Shown one piece after another: positions 51,115 to 58,931 of a stretch of 64,000 nt of DNA. Source of the stretch: Paenibacillus_AA sp045062745 (GTDB lineage: Bacteria > Bacillota > Bacilli > Paenibacillales > NBRC-103111). The translations under genes were made by a program, and so were the position numbers. The notes under the pieces were generated by a model. It had not been told where the DNA came from and did no database searches. It worked only from the letters and a program-made list of their open reading frames with translations. The first letter of the stretch is position 1. Every line of letters starts with the position of its first letter. The stretch lies in NCBI RefSeq assembly GCF_045062745.1, contig NZ_JBJGED010000029.1, positions 33,368 through 97,367 on the forward strand, read 5' to 3'.

Positions 51115-51876
51115 CTAAACCGTTGCTACTTTGCCTTCTTGATGGGCTTGGAGCGCCTCCAGCTCCTCGTGGGTCAGCTCGCGCGACTCGCCCGGCTGCA
51201 GGTGATCGTCCAGCAGCAGCGGCCCCATCGACATCCGCTTCAAGTACAGCACTTTCTTCCCGACAGCCTCGAACATGCGCTTCACTTGGTGAAATTTGCC
51301 TTCCATGATCGTAAGCTCGATCTTCGAGACCGGTTTGGAGCCTTCTTCGGATCGGCTGAGCACGACAAGCTCAGCCGGCATCGTTACGTACCCGTCATCC
51401 AGGCGGACACCTCGTGCGAACGCCTCGGCATCTGCGGCATCCACCAGACCGAGCACTTCGGCAAAATACATCTTCGGCACATGCTTGCGGGGAGAGAGCA
51501 GATTGTGAGCCAACTTGCCGTCGTTCGTCAGCAGGAGCAAGCCTTCCGTATCCTTGTCCAGCCGGCCGACCGGGAACGGCTCGAACTGCCGATGGTCCGG
51601 CTCCAACAAATCGATCACGGTGCGGTCCCGGGTATCCTCTGTAGCGGAGATGACGCCGGCGGGCTTATTCAGCATAATATAGATGAATTCTTTGTAGACG
51701 ACCCTCTCCCCATTCACCTCTATAAGATCCTCATAAGGGTTCACCTGTTGGCCGCTGTCCGACACCGTCCGTCCATTTACGGTGATCCCCTTCGCTTTCA
51801 CGAGCCGGCGCAGCTCGCTGCGCGAGCCATACCCCATATGGCCGAGCACCTTGTCCAGTCGTTGCGTCGTTTTCAT
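51115..51876 (-). CDS. rsuA: 16S rRNA pseudouridine synthase (RsuA/RluB/E/F family)
   Basis: 253 residues. N-terminal S4 RNA-binding domain (RLDKVLGHMGYGSRSELRRL) and catalytic domain with Asp107 in VGRLDKDTEGLLLLTNDG and the KMYFAEV motif. It isomerises a uridine in ribosomal RNA. The ATG directly follows the TAG stop of the RsmF-like gene, so two rRNA-modifying enzymes are translationally coupled. The exact target uridine is not predictable. Confidence 0.88.
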   Translation of the reverse strand: MKTTQRLDKVLGHMGYGSRSELRRLVKAKGITVNGRTVSDSGQQVNPYEDLIEVNGERVVYKEFIYIMLNKPAGVISATEDTRDRTVIDLLEPDHRQFEPFPVGRLDKDTEGLLLLTNDGKLAHNLLSPRKHVPKMYFAEVLGLVDAADAEAFARGVRLDDGYVTMPAELVVLSRSEEGSKPVSKIELTIMEGKFHQVKRMFEAVGKKVLYLKRMSMGPLLLDDHLQPGESRELTHEELEALQAHQEGKVATV

Positions 51877-53457
51877 CTATGTCCACCTCCATCCTGCCGG
51901 GTATTCGTTCTTGACGAGTCCGTCCTGCCACTTCGCCCACCCTAGCGGATAGCCGTCCAGGCAGACGAGCGCATAGCCTTTGGCGGGAACGGAAGCGTCC
52001 GCGCGGAGCACATCCCCCTCAGGCAGGTGAAGCGTCTCGCCTTTGAGATAACGGATCGCATCCGGAGACTCCGCCCGGAGCTCGATGACGCGGATGGATT
52101 GCTCCCGCGTCAGTCCCATGGCGAGCGCTTGCGACGGCTCGAACCGGTCCTTGCGAATCGTGCCGAGGAACCAGCCGGGGCGCATCACCCGCAGCCCGGC
52201 CAAGTCCGGCACGTCGTCCGGCGCCTCGTACACATAGTCGCCGGAGAAAGCGAGCGATTCGGCCGCAGGGGCCGACAGCCGCAGCTGCTCCGCCCAGAAG
52301 CGGGCGACGACCGCGGCGCGGTCCGACGACGAAGCCGCCGCGGTGGCCGCCCGCTCGGGCCCGCCGGCCGCTCGCCGCAGCGGCTTGCCCGGCCGAGCGG
52401 CCGGCTCGCGCCGGGCGGTCGCGTGCACCGCTGCGGCGCGGGAGGCGCCGCCCGTGGGCACGCTGGCCGCGGCGTCGCGGGCTGCATGCGCGGCAGGCGC
52501 CGCCTCCGCTGGCGCACCGGTGCGGGCGTCGCGAGCGAGCACAGCCACGTAGTGGCCCTCGCCGCGCAGCTTGTGCGGCCACAGCCGGGCCGTACCGCGC
52601 GTCGCCTCGGCGGCTCCCGCCGAGACGGCGAGCGGCGGCAGCCAGCCCGGCCGGCCGGGCTCGATTCCGTGCCGCGTGTCGATCGGCACGACCCGGAACT
52701 GCGGATGCGCGTCCAAGAAGCCGGCGATCGTCGCTTCGTTCTCCTCCGCGGAGAACGTGCACGTCGAATAGACGAGCCGGCCGCCCGGCCTCAGCATCCG
52801 CGCCGCGCTGCGGAGGATGTCGGCCTGCATGGAGGCGTACTTCGCCACCTCCCCCAGGCTCCACGCCTTCACCATCTCCGGCTCCTTGCGGAACATGCCT
52901 TCTCCGGAGCACGGGGCGTCCACAAGAATTTTATCGAAGTAGCCGGTGAACCGATCCGCCAGCCGTTCCGGCGTCTCGTTGCAGACGACCGCGTTGCGGA
53001 CGCCGAGCAGCTCTACGTTCTTCACCACCGCCTTGATCCGGTCGGGGTGAATGTCGTTAGCTACGACTACGCCTTGCCCCTGCAGCTTGCCGGCGATCTG
53101 CGTCGTCTTGCCGCCCGGGGCAGCGCACAGGTCGAGCACCCGGTCGCCGGGCTGCACGTCGAGACAGGCGACCGGCGCCATCGCGCTCGGCTCCTGGATG
53201 TAGTACAAGCCGGCGTGGTAGTAAGGATGCTTGCCCGGACGGTCGCCCTCGCGGAGGTAGTACCCTTCTTCCGCCCACGCTACCGGCTCGCATCCGAATG
53301 GAGAGACCGCCGCGAATTGTGCAGCGGTCAGCTTGAGCGGGTTCCGGCGCAGGCCACTCGTCCGCTCCGCCTCGTAGGAGGCCAGGAAGGCCGGGTATTC
53401 ATCTTGCAAATAAGCTTGCATTTTATGTAAAAACGGATCGGGCAATAATAGGGGCAT
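51877..53457 (-). CDS. RsmF-like rRNA cytosine-C5 methyltransferase (copy 2)
   Basis: 526 residues. SAM motif LDLCAAPGGKTTQIAG, catalytic Cys in DAPCSGEGMFRK and YSTCTFSAEENE; the C-terminus ends YPLGWAKWQDGLVKNEYP. It is clearly paralogous to the gene at 42150. A low-complexity Ala/Arg/Pro linker (about 315-390) makes it longer. ATG 53457 is preferred by alignment with copy 1; a GTG at 53475 is possible. Operon with rsuA and the HAD gene. Confidence 0.85.
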   Translation of the reverse strand: MPLLLPDPFLHKMQAYLQDEYPAFLASYEAERTSGLRRNPLKLTAAQFAAVSPFGCEPVAWAEEGYYLREGDRPGKHPYYHAGLYYIQEPSAMAPVACLDVQPGDRVLDLCAAPGGKTTQIAGKLQGQGVVVANDIHPDRIKAVVKNVELLGVRNAVVCNETPERLADRFTGYFDKILVDAPCSGEGMFRKEPEMVKAWSLGEVAKYASMQADILRSAARMLRPGGRLVYSTCTFSAEENEATIAGFLDAHPQFRVVPIDTRHGIEPGRPGWLPPLAVSAGAAEATRGTARLWPHKLRGEGHYVAVLARDARTGAPAEAAPAAHAARDAAASVPTGGASRAAAVHATARREPAARPGKPLRRAAGGPERAATAAASSSDRAAVVARFWAEQLRLSAPAAESLAFSGDYVYEAPDDVPDLAGLRVMRPGWFLGTIRKDRFEPSQALAMGLTREQSIRVIELRAESPDAIRYLKGETLHLPEGDVLRADASVPAKGYALVCLDGYPLGWAKWQDGLVKNEYPAGWRWT

Positions 53458-53608
53458 CGGGTGTACAGCCTGCACTTTCTCGGTCTCGTAGCCGCGAGTT
53501 CATGAAATCCTCATATTTTCCCGCCCATCGGAGCAGGAGATGACGCGCGCAGAGCCGAACTACTATACGGATGCGCTAAATTATTTTATACGATTATTGA
53601 GGTGCGGC

Positions 53609-54151
53609 ATGAAAAAACTGCTTCTTTATCTAGGCATTATCGTGGGGCTGTTCGCCCTTCTGTTCATTGTAAACCAACAAAGCGAAAAGTCCAAGACCGA
53701 AGCCAGACTGTCGAACATCGACGAGGCTACGAAAGCGAAAGCCCAGCAGCTTTACGGGGTCGACGTCTCCAAGCTGAAGCCCGAGACCGTGCAGCAGCTG
53801 AACGATCCGAACTACCAGAACATTATCCAGCCCGACGCGCTGAAAACGAAAATCGACAGCAAGGAAGAGACGTTCGTCTACTTCTTCTCGACGACGTGCG
53901 TACACTGTCAGGCCACGACACCGGTGCTGAATCCGATCGCGAAGGAAGCCGGCATCGACCTCAAGCAGCTGAACCTGTGGGAGAACGAGAAAGAGTGGTC
54001 GACGTACAAAATCAGCGCTACGCCAACGCTCGTCGTCTTCCGCGACGGCAAGGAAGTGAGCCGGCTCGAGGGCGGCGTCTCGCATGACGGGCAACCGGGC
54101 CTGGCACCGGACAATTACAAGCAATTTTTCCAGACGAACAAGAAAAAGTAA
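53609..54151 (+). CDS. Membrane-anchored thioredoxin-like protein
   Basis: 180 residues. An N-terminal helix (LLLYLGIIVGLFALLFIV) anchors a thioredoxin domain facing outward, with redox motif C97VHC100 in FFSTTCVHCQATTP and the cis-Pro in SATPTLVVF. It probably oxidises or reduces extracytoplasmic cysteines. ATG 53609 follows GAGGTG. It lacks the usual WC of classical thioredoxins (TTC instead). Confidence 0.87.
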   Translation: MKKLLLYLGIIVGLFALLFIVNQQSEKSKTEARLSNIDEATKAKAQQLYGVDVSKLKPETVQQLNDPNYQNIIQPDALKTKIDSKEETFVYFFSTTCVHCQATTPVLNPIAKEAGIDLKQLNLWENEKEWSTYKISATPTLVVFRDGKEVSRLEGGVSHDGQPGLAPDNYKQFFQTNKKK

Positions 54152-54219
54152 AGGGCAAGAGAGCCGTGTGAGTCCCTAGCGTTCTAGCGGAGAGGTTCTC
54201 AAACGCGTCTCTTTTCCTT

Positions 54220-54248
54220 CCTTATAGCCACTATCCCCTTCGCTCAGA
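54220..54248 (+). repeat. Dispersed 28-nt repeat, copy C
   Basis: Begins CCTTATAGCCACTATCCC and ends TTCGCTCAG; differs from copy A at one position. It lies in the 192-nt spacer between the thioredoxin gene and the DUF309 gene. Confidence 0.75.
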
Positions 54249-54283
54249 TCGGACCTACCAAAGTAAATTACCGACATACCGCA

Positions 54284-54317
54284 AAAAGGCGCAGCCCCAA
54301 CCGGGTCCGCGCCTTTT
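54284..54317. terminator. Bidirectional terminator
   Basis: AAAAGGCGC (54284-54292) / GCGCCTTTT (54309-54317) with a 16-nt GC-rich loop, between convergent genes. Confidence 0.8.
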
Positions 54318-54343
54318 GTTGTGTCTTTTATACGGGAAGCTTC

Positions 54344-54763
54344 TCACTCCGGCTCATGCTTGATCGGCGGGAACTCCTTCAGCTCCTCCACCATCGCCTC
54401 TAACTCCGAGTGCACAATCTCGATGTTCAGGTCGTAGAACTCGAACGGTTCCTCTTCGATCCGCTCCAGCTTGGCCACATACTGCTTCGCATCGTTTACG
54501 AGCTTGCCCAGGTTGATGCCCATACTCATGCGCGGGTAATATTCCAGCTTCTCGATCCCTTGCTCGAACAGCTTGATCGCCCCGCCGACGTTGCCGTTCC
54601 GGTGATGGTACAACCCCACTGCGACTTGGAGCAGCCCTTGGTGAAGCGGGTTCCGGCCTTCCTCCATCCAGAGCTCCTCCATCACCTCATGGCACTCGAA
54701 GTAGTCCCGTTCCACGTTGAAATAGTACAAATATTCCACGTACAGCTGGTCATAGGCAATCAC
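54344..54763 (-). CDS. DUF309-family protein
   Basis: 139 residues, all-helical. YFECHEVMEELWMEEG and LHQGLLQVAVGLYHHRNGNVGGA are the conserved DUF309 motifs with a His/Glu cluster that could bind metal. Function unknown. Start is GTG 54763 with AAGGAGTGG upstream. It follows the alarmone synthetase gene by 24 nt and is probably in its operon. Confidence 0.87.
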   Translation of the reverse strand: MIAYDQLYVEYLYYFNVERDYFECHEVMEELWMEEGRNPLHQGLLQVAVGLYHHRNGNVGGAIKLFEQGIEKLEYYPRMSMGINLGKLVNDAKQYVAKLERIEEEPFEFYDLNIEIVHSELEAMVEELKEFPPIKHEPE

Positions 54764-54787
54764 TTCGCGACCACTCCTTTTCCGGGG

Positions 54788-55588
54788 CTAGCTATTGCTC
54801 CGCTTGGCCCTCTGCAGCGCTTCCTGCAGCTCTTGGGACAGCTCCTTCAGCTGCCACATGTCTTCCGTCTCCCACAGCTCGTTGAACTTCAACTGGAACT
54901 GCGCCGCTTCCCGAATCCGATGGTAGTAATAGAGATCCTGAATCCCGTTCAGCACCCGAGACACGAGATGCGTCTTGTCCTCGAAATGCTGCTGCGCGGA
55001 TATAATCTCGTCGCGGATGCTCGCCATCTCTTGATCGAGCTGGTAGGCGGCTTCGGCCGCATTTTGCAAGCGTACCTTGATGTCGCTCGGCAGATGCTCC
55101 TTGAACTTATAGTTGAGCGAATGCTCGATCGTCGCCCAGAAATTCATCGCCAGCGTGCGCATCTGGATCTCCGCCAAGACCGGCTTCAGGCCGAGCGACG
55201 TCTGCACCGGATATTCGATAATAATATGGTAGCTGCGGTAGCCGCTCTCTTTGTTGTTCGTAATATAATCTTTCTCGTAAACGACGACCATATCTTTTCT
55301 AGCGCGGATCAAGGCGGACAATCGGTGAATGTCTTGCACGAACTGACACATGATGCGAATGCCGGCGATGTCCTCGATACCGGTCTCCAATTTATCCATC
55401 GGCACGTTCAGCCGCTTCGCCTTCTCTAGAATGCTGGAAATGCGCTTAATGCGTCCGGTCACGAACTCGATCGGGGTGTACTCATCCCGGCTTTTGAACT
55501 CCGTCCGCAGCGTTTTGAATTTCACCTTCAGCTCTTCGACCGCTTGCTCATAAGGGAGCAGAAACCTCCCCCAATCCCTGCTGTCCAT
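54788..55588 (-). CDS. relQ: Small alarmone synthetase (RelQ/SasB-like GTP pyrophosphokinase)
   Basis: 266 residues, synthetase domain only. Motifs: RIKRISSILEK, GIEDIAGIRIMCQFVQDIH, ESGYRSYHIIIEYP and EIQMRTLAMNFWATIEHSLNYK. It makes (p)ppGpp from GTP/GDP and ATP. It is longer than the ~210-residue Bacillus enzymes through an N-terminal and a C-terminal helical extension (QLKELSQELQEALQRAK). ATG 55588 follows GGAGGTAACACG. Confidence 0.87.
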   Translation of the reverse strand: MDSRDWGRFLLPYEQAVEELKVKFKTLRTEFKSRDEYTPIEFVTGRIKRISSILEKAKRLNVPMDKLETGIEDIAGIRIMCQFVQDIHRLSALIRARKDMVVVYEKDYITNNKESGYRSYHIIIEYPVQTSLGLKPVLAEIQMRTLAMNFWATIEHSLNYKFKEHLPSDIKVRLQNAAEAAYQLDQEMASIRDEIISAQQHFEDKTHLVSRVLNGIQDLYYYHRIREAAQFQLKFNELWETEDMWQLKELSQELQEALQRAKRSNS

Positions 55589-55641
55589 CGTGTTACCTCC
55601 ACTTCTGTAAATCCCATGCCGGACACTGGCATGCCCCGAAA

Positions 55642-55690
55642 CCGCGATGGCTCTCCGGGATCTCTTATTGCTAGTATAGCCATCTCGCGG
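55642..55690. other. Imperfect long hairpin between pyrD and the alarmone synthetase gene
   Basis: CCGCGATGGCT (55642-55652) pairs with AGCCATCTCGCGG (55678-55690) with a one-base bulge and a 25-nt loop. No T-run follows on either strand, so it may be a processing or attenuation structure rather than a strong terminator. Confidence 0.45.
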
Positions 55691-55693
55691 CAT

Positions 55694-56791
55694 TTAGTGA
55701 TGGTCCGCTCCGACCGCTTGCGAAATTTGGGTGAAGCCGTCGCGCCTCAGCAGCTCCCTAAGACCTTCGTTCAACTCGCGAATCAGCCCGGGCCCCTTAT
55801 AGATCAAAGCCGTGTACACCTCAACCAGATGGGCCCCGGCCCGTATTTTGTCATATGCGTCCTGAGGCGAAAAAATTCCCCCGCACCCGATGATCGGCAG
55901 CTTGCCCTGCGTGACCCGGTAGACACCGCGAATCACTTCCGTGGCGCGGGTTGTGAGCGGCCGGCCGCTGAGACCGCCTGTCTCACGGGCGTTCGGATGG
56001 GTCAAGCCCTCCCGCGAAATCGTCGTATTCGTCGCGATGATGCCCGATACGTTCCCCTGCACGAGCGTTTCTACCATATACTCCAGTTCTTCACCGGTTA
56101 CGTCCGGGGCGATCTTGACGAACATCGGCTTGGGTGCACCGCCTGTACGGGCCTGCTGCCGTTCCATCTCCTGTTTGACCGCGGCGACCAGCCGCTGCAA
56201 TTCCTCTCCGTGCTGCAGGTTGCGAAGCCCCGGCGTATTCGGGGAGCTGATGTTGACGACGAAGAAGTCCCCGAACGGATAAAGCGCCTGCACGCACTTG
56301 CGGTAATCGTCCTCGGCTTCCTCGTTCGGCGTATCCTTGTTCTTGCCGATGTTCACCGCGACCGGGATCGGATAGCGGCCTGCCTTGTGCAGATGGACGG
56401 CCATCTGTTCCATGCCGACATTGTTGAACCCCATCCGGTTCACGAGCGCTTCGTCCGCCGGGAGGCGGAACAGACGCGGCTTGTCGTTGCCCTTCTGCGG
56501 GCGGGGCGTTACGGTCCCGACCTCCATGAAGCCGAAGCCGAGCGCGGAGAAGCCTTGCACGGCGACCGCGTTCTTGTCGAGGCCGGCGGCCAGGCCGACC
56601 GGATTGCGAAAACTAAGTCCCGCGAGCTCGACGCGTAGCTCCGGGTAATCCGGTACGCCGTACATCCCTTTCAAGAGGGCCAGCGTGCCCGGGATGCCCG
56701 AAGCGTGTCCCAATCCGTCGACGGTCAAATGATGGGCCTTCTCGGCGTCCATGCGGAATAAAAGCGGCTTGGCAATGTTACGGTAAAGCAT
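55694..56791 (-). CDS. pyrD: Quinone-dependent (class 2) dihydroorotate dehydrogenase
   Basis: 365 residues. An N-terminal helical membrane-binding segment (RNIAKPLLFRMDAEKAHHLT) is typical of class 2. FMN and substrate residues are in NPVGLAAGLDKNA, NRMGFNN and NISSPNTPGLRNLQ (Ser as catalytic base), with GCGGIFSP near the end. It oxidises dihydroorotate to orotate, passing electrons to menaquinone. Many Gram-positives use class 1 enzymes instead. It is apart from any pyr operon. Confidence 0.92.
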   Translation of the reverse strand: MLYRNIAKPLLFRMDAEKAHHLTVDGLGHASGIPGTLALLKGMYGVPDYPELRVELAGLSFRNPVGLAAGLDKNAVAVQGFSALGFGFMEVGTVTPRPQKGNDKPRLFRLPADEALVNRMGFNNVGMEQMAVHLHKAGRYPIPVAVNIGKNKDTPNEEAEDDYRKCVQALYPFGDFFVVNISSPNTPGLRNLQHGEELQRLVAAVKQEMERQQARTGGAPKPMFVKIAPDVTGEELEYMVETLVQGNVSGIIATNTTISREGLTHPNARETGGLSGRPLTTRATEVIRGVYRVTQGKLPIIGCGGIFSPQDAYDKIRAGAHLVEVYTALIYKGPGLIRELNEGLRELLRRDGFTQISQAVGADHH

Positions 56792-56981
56792 CGTCTATGT
56801 ACACTCCGTTCTCTTTTCGACTCTATCGATCAGTTTAGCTTTTTCGCCGGCAAAAATAAAGTGTCGAATCCGGTCCCGGCTTTTGGAGAGCCTTTGAAAA
56901 CCTTTTCATCCGGGCTAGGCGTCTGGTATAATGAGAGTATGTTTGGGCTTTTCATCTTATCAGGATGCGAGGTCGATGTCC

Positions 56982-57119
56982 ATGAGCAAGCCGAAAAAGC
57001 TAAGCTATGCCCAACGTCGGCAGCAGGAAACGGTCAACAAGAAAGCGATCATCTGGGTGGCCGGTATTATCGCGGCGATCGTCATTCTGATGGCGGTGCT
57101 GCTGATTTGGAATCCGTAA
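56982..57119 (+). CDS. Small membrane protein, unknown function
   Basis: 45 residues: a basic N-terminus (KPKKLSYAQRRQQETVNKK) and one transmembrane helix (IIWVAGIIAAIVILMAVLLIW). ATG 56982 has GAGG 9 nt upstream; the ATG two codons earlier is too close. A TATAAT lies about 50 nt upstream. Probably an N-in single-span protein of a type common in Paenibacillus; role unknown. Confidence 0.6.
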   Translation: MSKPKKLSYAQRRQQETVNKKAIIWVAGIIAAIVILMAVLLIWNP

Positions 57120-57194
57120 TGGGAATGAGAATGGCGTGCCGCTAGAGCAGATTGCTTAGACGGTCACGCCATTCTTATTTCCGGGCGGGCAGAC

Positions 57195-58778
57195 TCAGTT
57201 CAACCATCGGTACACCTTCCCCGGATTCGTCTCCTTCGCTTGCGGCGGCGCCTGGAACGGCTTCTCCGCGCGCCGGATGTCTGCAGGCAGCAAGCCGCGG
57301 CCGATCGTCACCTTCGTCCCCTTCGGCACCATATCGAACAGTTCCTCGACGTCCCCCTTCAGCATGCGAATGCAGCCGAGCGACCGGTCCTCGCCGATGC
57401 TCGTCGGCTGATTCGTCCCGTGGATCGCATAGTTCGTGTCCGACAACGTCATCCCGCGGCTGCCGAACTCGCCGTTGTCCTTCCCGTTCGGGTTCCGCAC
57501 TTTCTCGCTGATTGCGAATTCCCCTTCGGGTGTACGCGGTCCGCCGAGCCCCACCGGATAGGAGCGCAGGATGACGCTCCCGCTGACGATGGCGAGCCGG
57601 TGCGTCGCTTTGTCGACTACAATCTCTAGCGGATGTTGCAGCAGTCGGGTGGCTTCCCCGCCTGACTGCGGGGCGGGCGCTGCGTTCGGTGCCGACGGGG
57701 TAGCGCCGGTCGGTTGTGGAGGCGGGGCGGCTCCGCTGAGCCAGGCACCGGCGGTCTGCGCCATCTCGGCCGTCAAGCCCGGCAGCACGTTGTTCGGGTA
57801 GCTCCGGACGAGCGCCTCTGCGGATTCCGGCGGTTTGCCGTTCGTCCGGCTGTAGGCTTCCCAGGCGGACCTCACGATCAGCCGCTGCTCCTCGGCCGCC
57901 TTCCAGGCGTTGTATTGCGCTTGGACGGCGGAGGGGTCTCCCGGCTCGCAGACGCACTGCTCCTTGTCATACGCGGACAGCTTGTAAGCTCCGGCGGCTT
58001 CGGCGGTTTTCTCAACGCCGTACAGTACCTTGGCCGGCGATAGCCAGTCGAGCCAGCCGGCTTGGTTTTGGGTGGGCGCTGAGGCCGGCGTGCTGTTGTT
58101 AGCCGCGAGGGTCGTGTCCCGCAGCACGCTCGGCTGGACGAGCAGCGCCGTCTGGGTGCCGCTCAGCGCTTCGCGAATGAGCGGGGCCAGCATGCGGTCC
58201 GCGTCGCCGGGCGCGGCCTGCTGTTGTGCCGCCGCCGGGGCCAGGGCCGGCGCGGCGAAGTAGACCGCCATCGCGCGTGCGGCGGTGGCGTCTGGGGTGC
58301 CGCCGCCGCTGGGCGGGGCGGCGGGCGCTTGCTGCGCCGGGGCGAGGGCGCCCGGCGCGTCGGGTTCGGGCCCGCGCGCGTTAGGCGCCGGGCCGAGTAC
58401 GAGCAGCAGGAGGACGAGCGCTAGCGCCGTCCTCCCGGCTCGCCGCGCGCCGCGGCGTGGGGCGGCGGCACGGCCTGGGCGGGCTCGCTCCGCGTGCGCC
58501 CGATCGGCCGTGCCGCTGCCCGCCCCCTCCGCCGCCGCGCGGGCTTCCGCCTCCTGCTGCGCTTTCAGAGCCTGCTGCGCCGCCACAATCTCCGGCGCCG
58601 GATTCGCCTCATAGGCCACGTACACCTCGCCGGCCTGGATGAAGCAATACTGGGCCTTCGCCTGCTCGCCCCGCTCCATATAGTCCCGGCCCAGCAAATA
58701 CCAAGCCATTTTATTGTTAGGGTGCTTTTGCACATAATCTTTTAATGTGTCGCGCTGATTGTTAGGAGGGATGTTCAT
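57195..58778 (-). CDS. L,D-transpeptidase (YkuD) with cytosolic TPR-like N-terminus
   Basis: 527 residues. Residues 1-60 look like a TPR unit (MAWYLLGRDYMERGEQAKAQ), followed by an Ala/Arg linker, a transmembrane helix near 117-130 (ALALVLLLLVLG), a long Ala/Pro-rich external region, and a YkuD domain at about 385-490. Its catalytic region is HGTNQPTSIGED followed by RSLGCIRM (His and Cys). It should cross-link or modify peptidoglycan outside. No LysM domain. Preceded by GGAGGACGAG. Confidence 0.87.
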   Translation of the reverse strand: MNIPPNNQRDTLKDYVQKHPNNKMAWYLLGRDYMERGEQAKAQYCFIQAGEVYVAYEANPAPEIVAAQQALKAQQEAEARAAAEGAGSGTADRAHAERARPGRAAAPRRGARRAGRTALALVLLLLVLGPAPNARGPEPDAPGALAPAQQAPAAPPSGGGTPDATAARAMAVYFAAPALAPAAAQQQAAPGDADRMLAPLIREALSGTQTALLVQPSVLRDTTLAANNSTPASAPTQNQAGWLDWLSPAKVLYGVEKTAEAAGAYKLSAYDKEQCVCEPGDPSAVQAQYNAWKAAEEQRLIVRSAWEAYSRTNGKPPESAEALVRSYPNNVLPGLTAEMAQTAGAWLSGAAPPPQPTGATPSAPNAAPAPQSGGEATRLLQHPLEIVVDKATHRLAIVSGSVILRSYPVGLGGPRTPEGEFAISEKVRNPNGKDNGEFGSRGMTLSDTNYAIHGTNQPTSIGEDRSLGCIRMLKGDVEELFDMVPKGTKVTIGRGLLPADIRRAEKPFQAPPQAKETNPGKVYRWLN

Positions 58779-58879
58779 TTCGCTTCTCGTCCTCCCTTTC
58801 TCCCATCGCTCGATTTGCTGTGGTCTATCGTTGTTATCGGCTGGGAGGGAGTGGAAATGAAGAGGGCGATAGGCACAAA

Positions 58880-58920
58880 AAGCCTCTTCGCTCTCCCAAT
58901 TGGGACGAACGAAGAGGCTT
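58880..58920 (-). terminator. Terminator of the repeat-protein operon
   Basis: On the minus strand AAGCCTCTTCG pairs with CGAAGAGGCTT across a 19-nt loop and runs into TTTTTGTG, 12 nt after the stop at 58932. Confidence 0.85.
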
Positions 58921-58931
58921 GATTCGTATCG

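Noticed and set aside
52027..53430. 467-codon open frame antisense to the second RsmF-like gene
   Set aside because: Same situation as above; composition follows the GC-rich complement.
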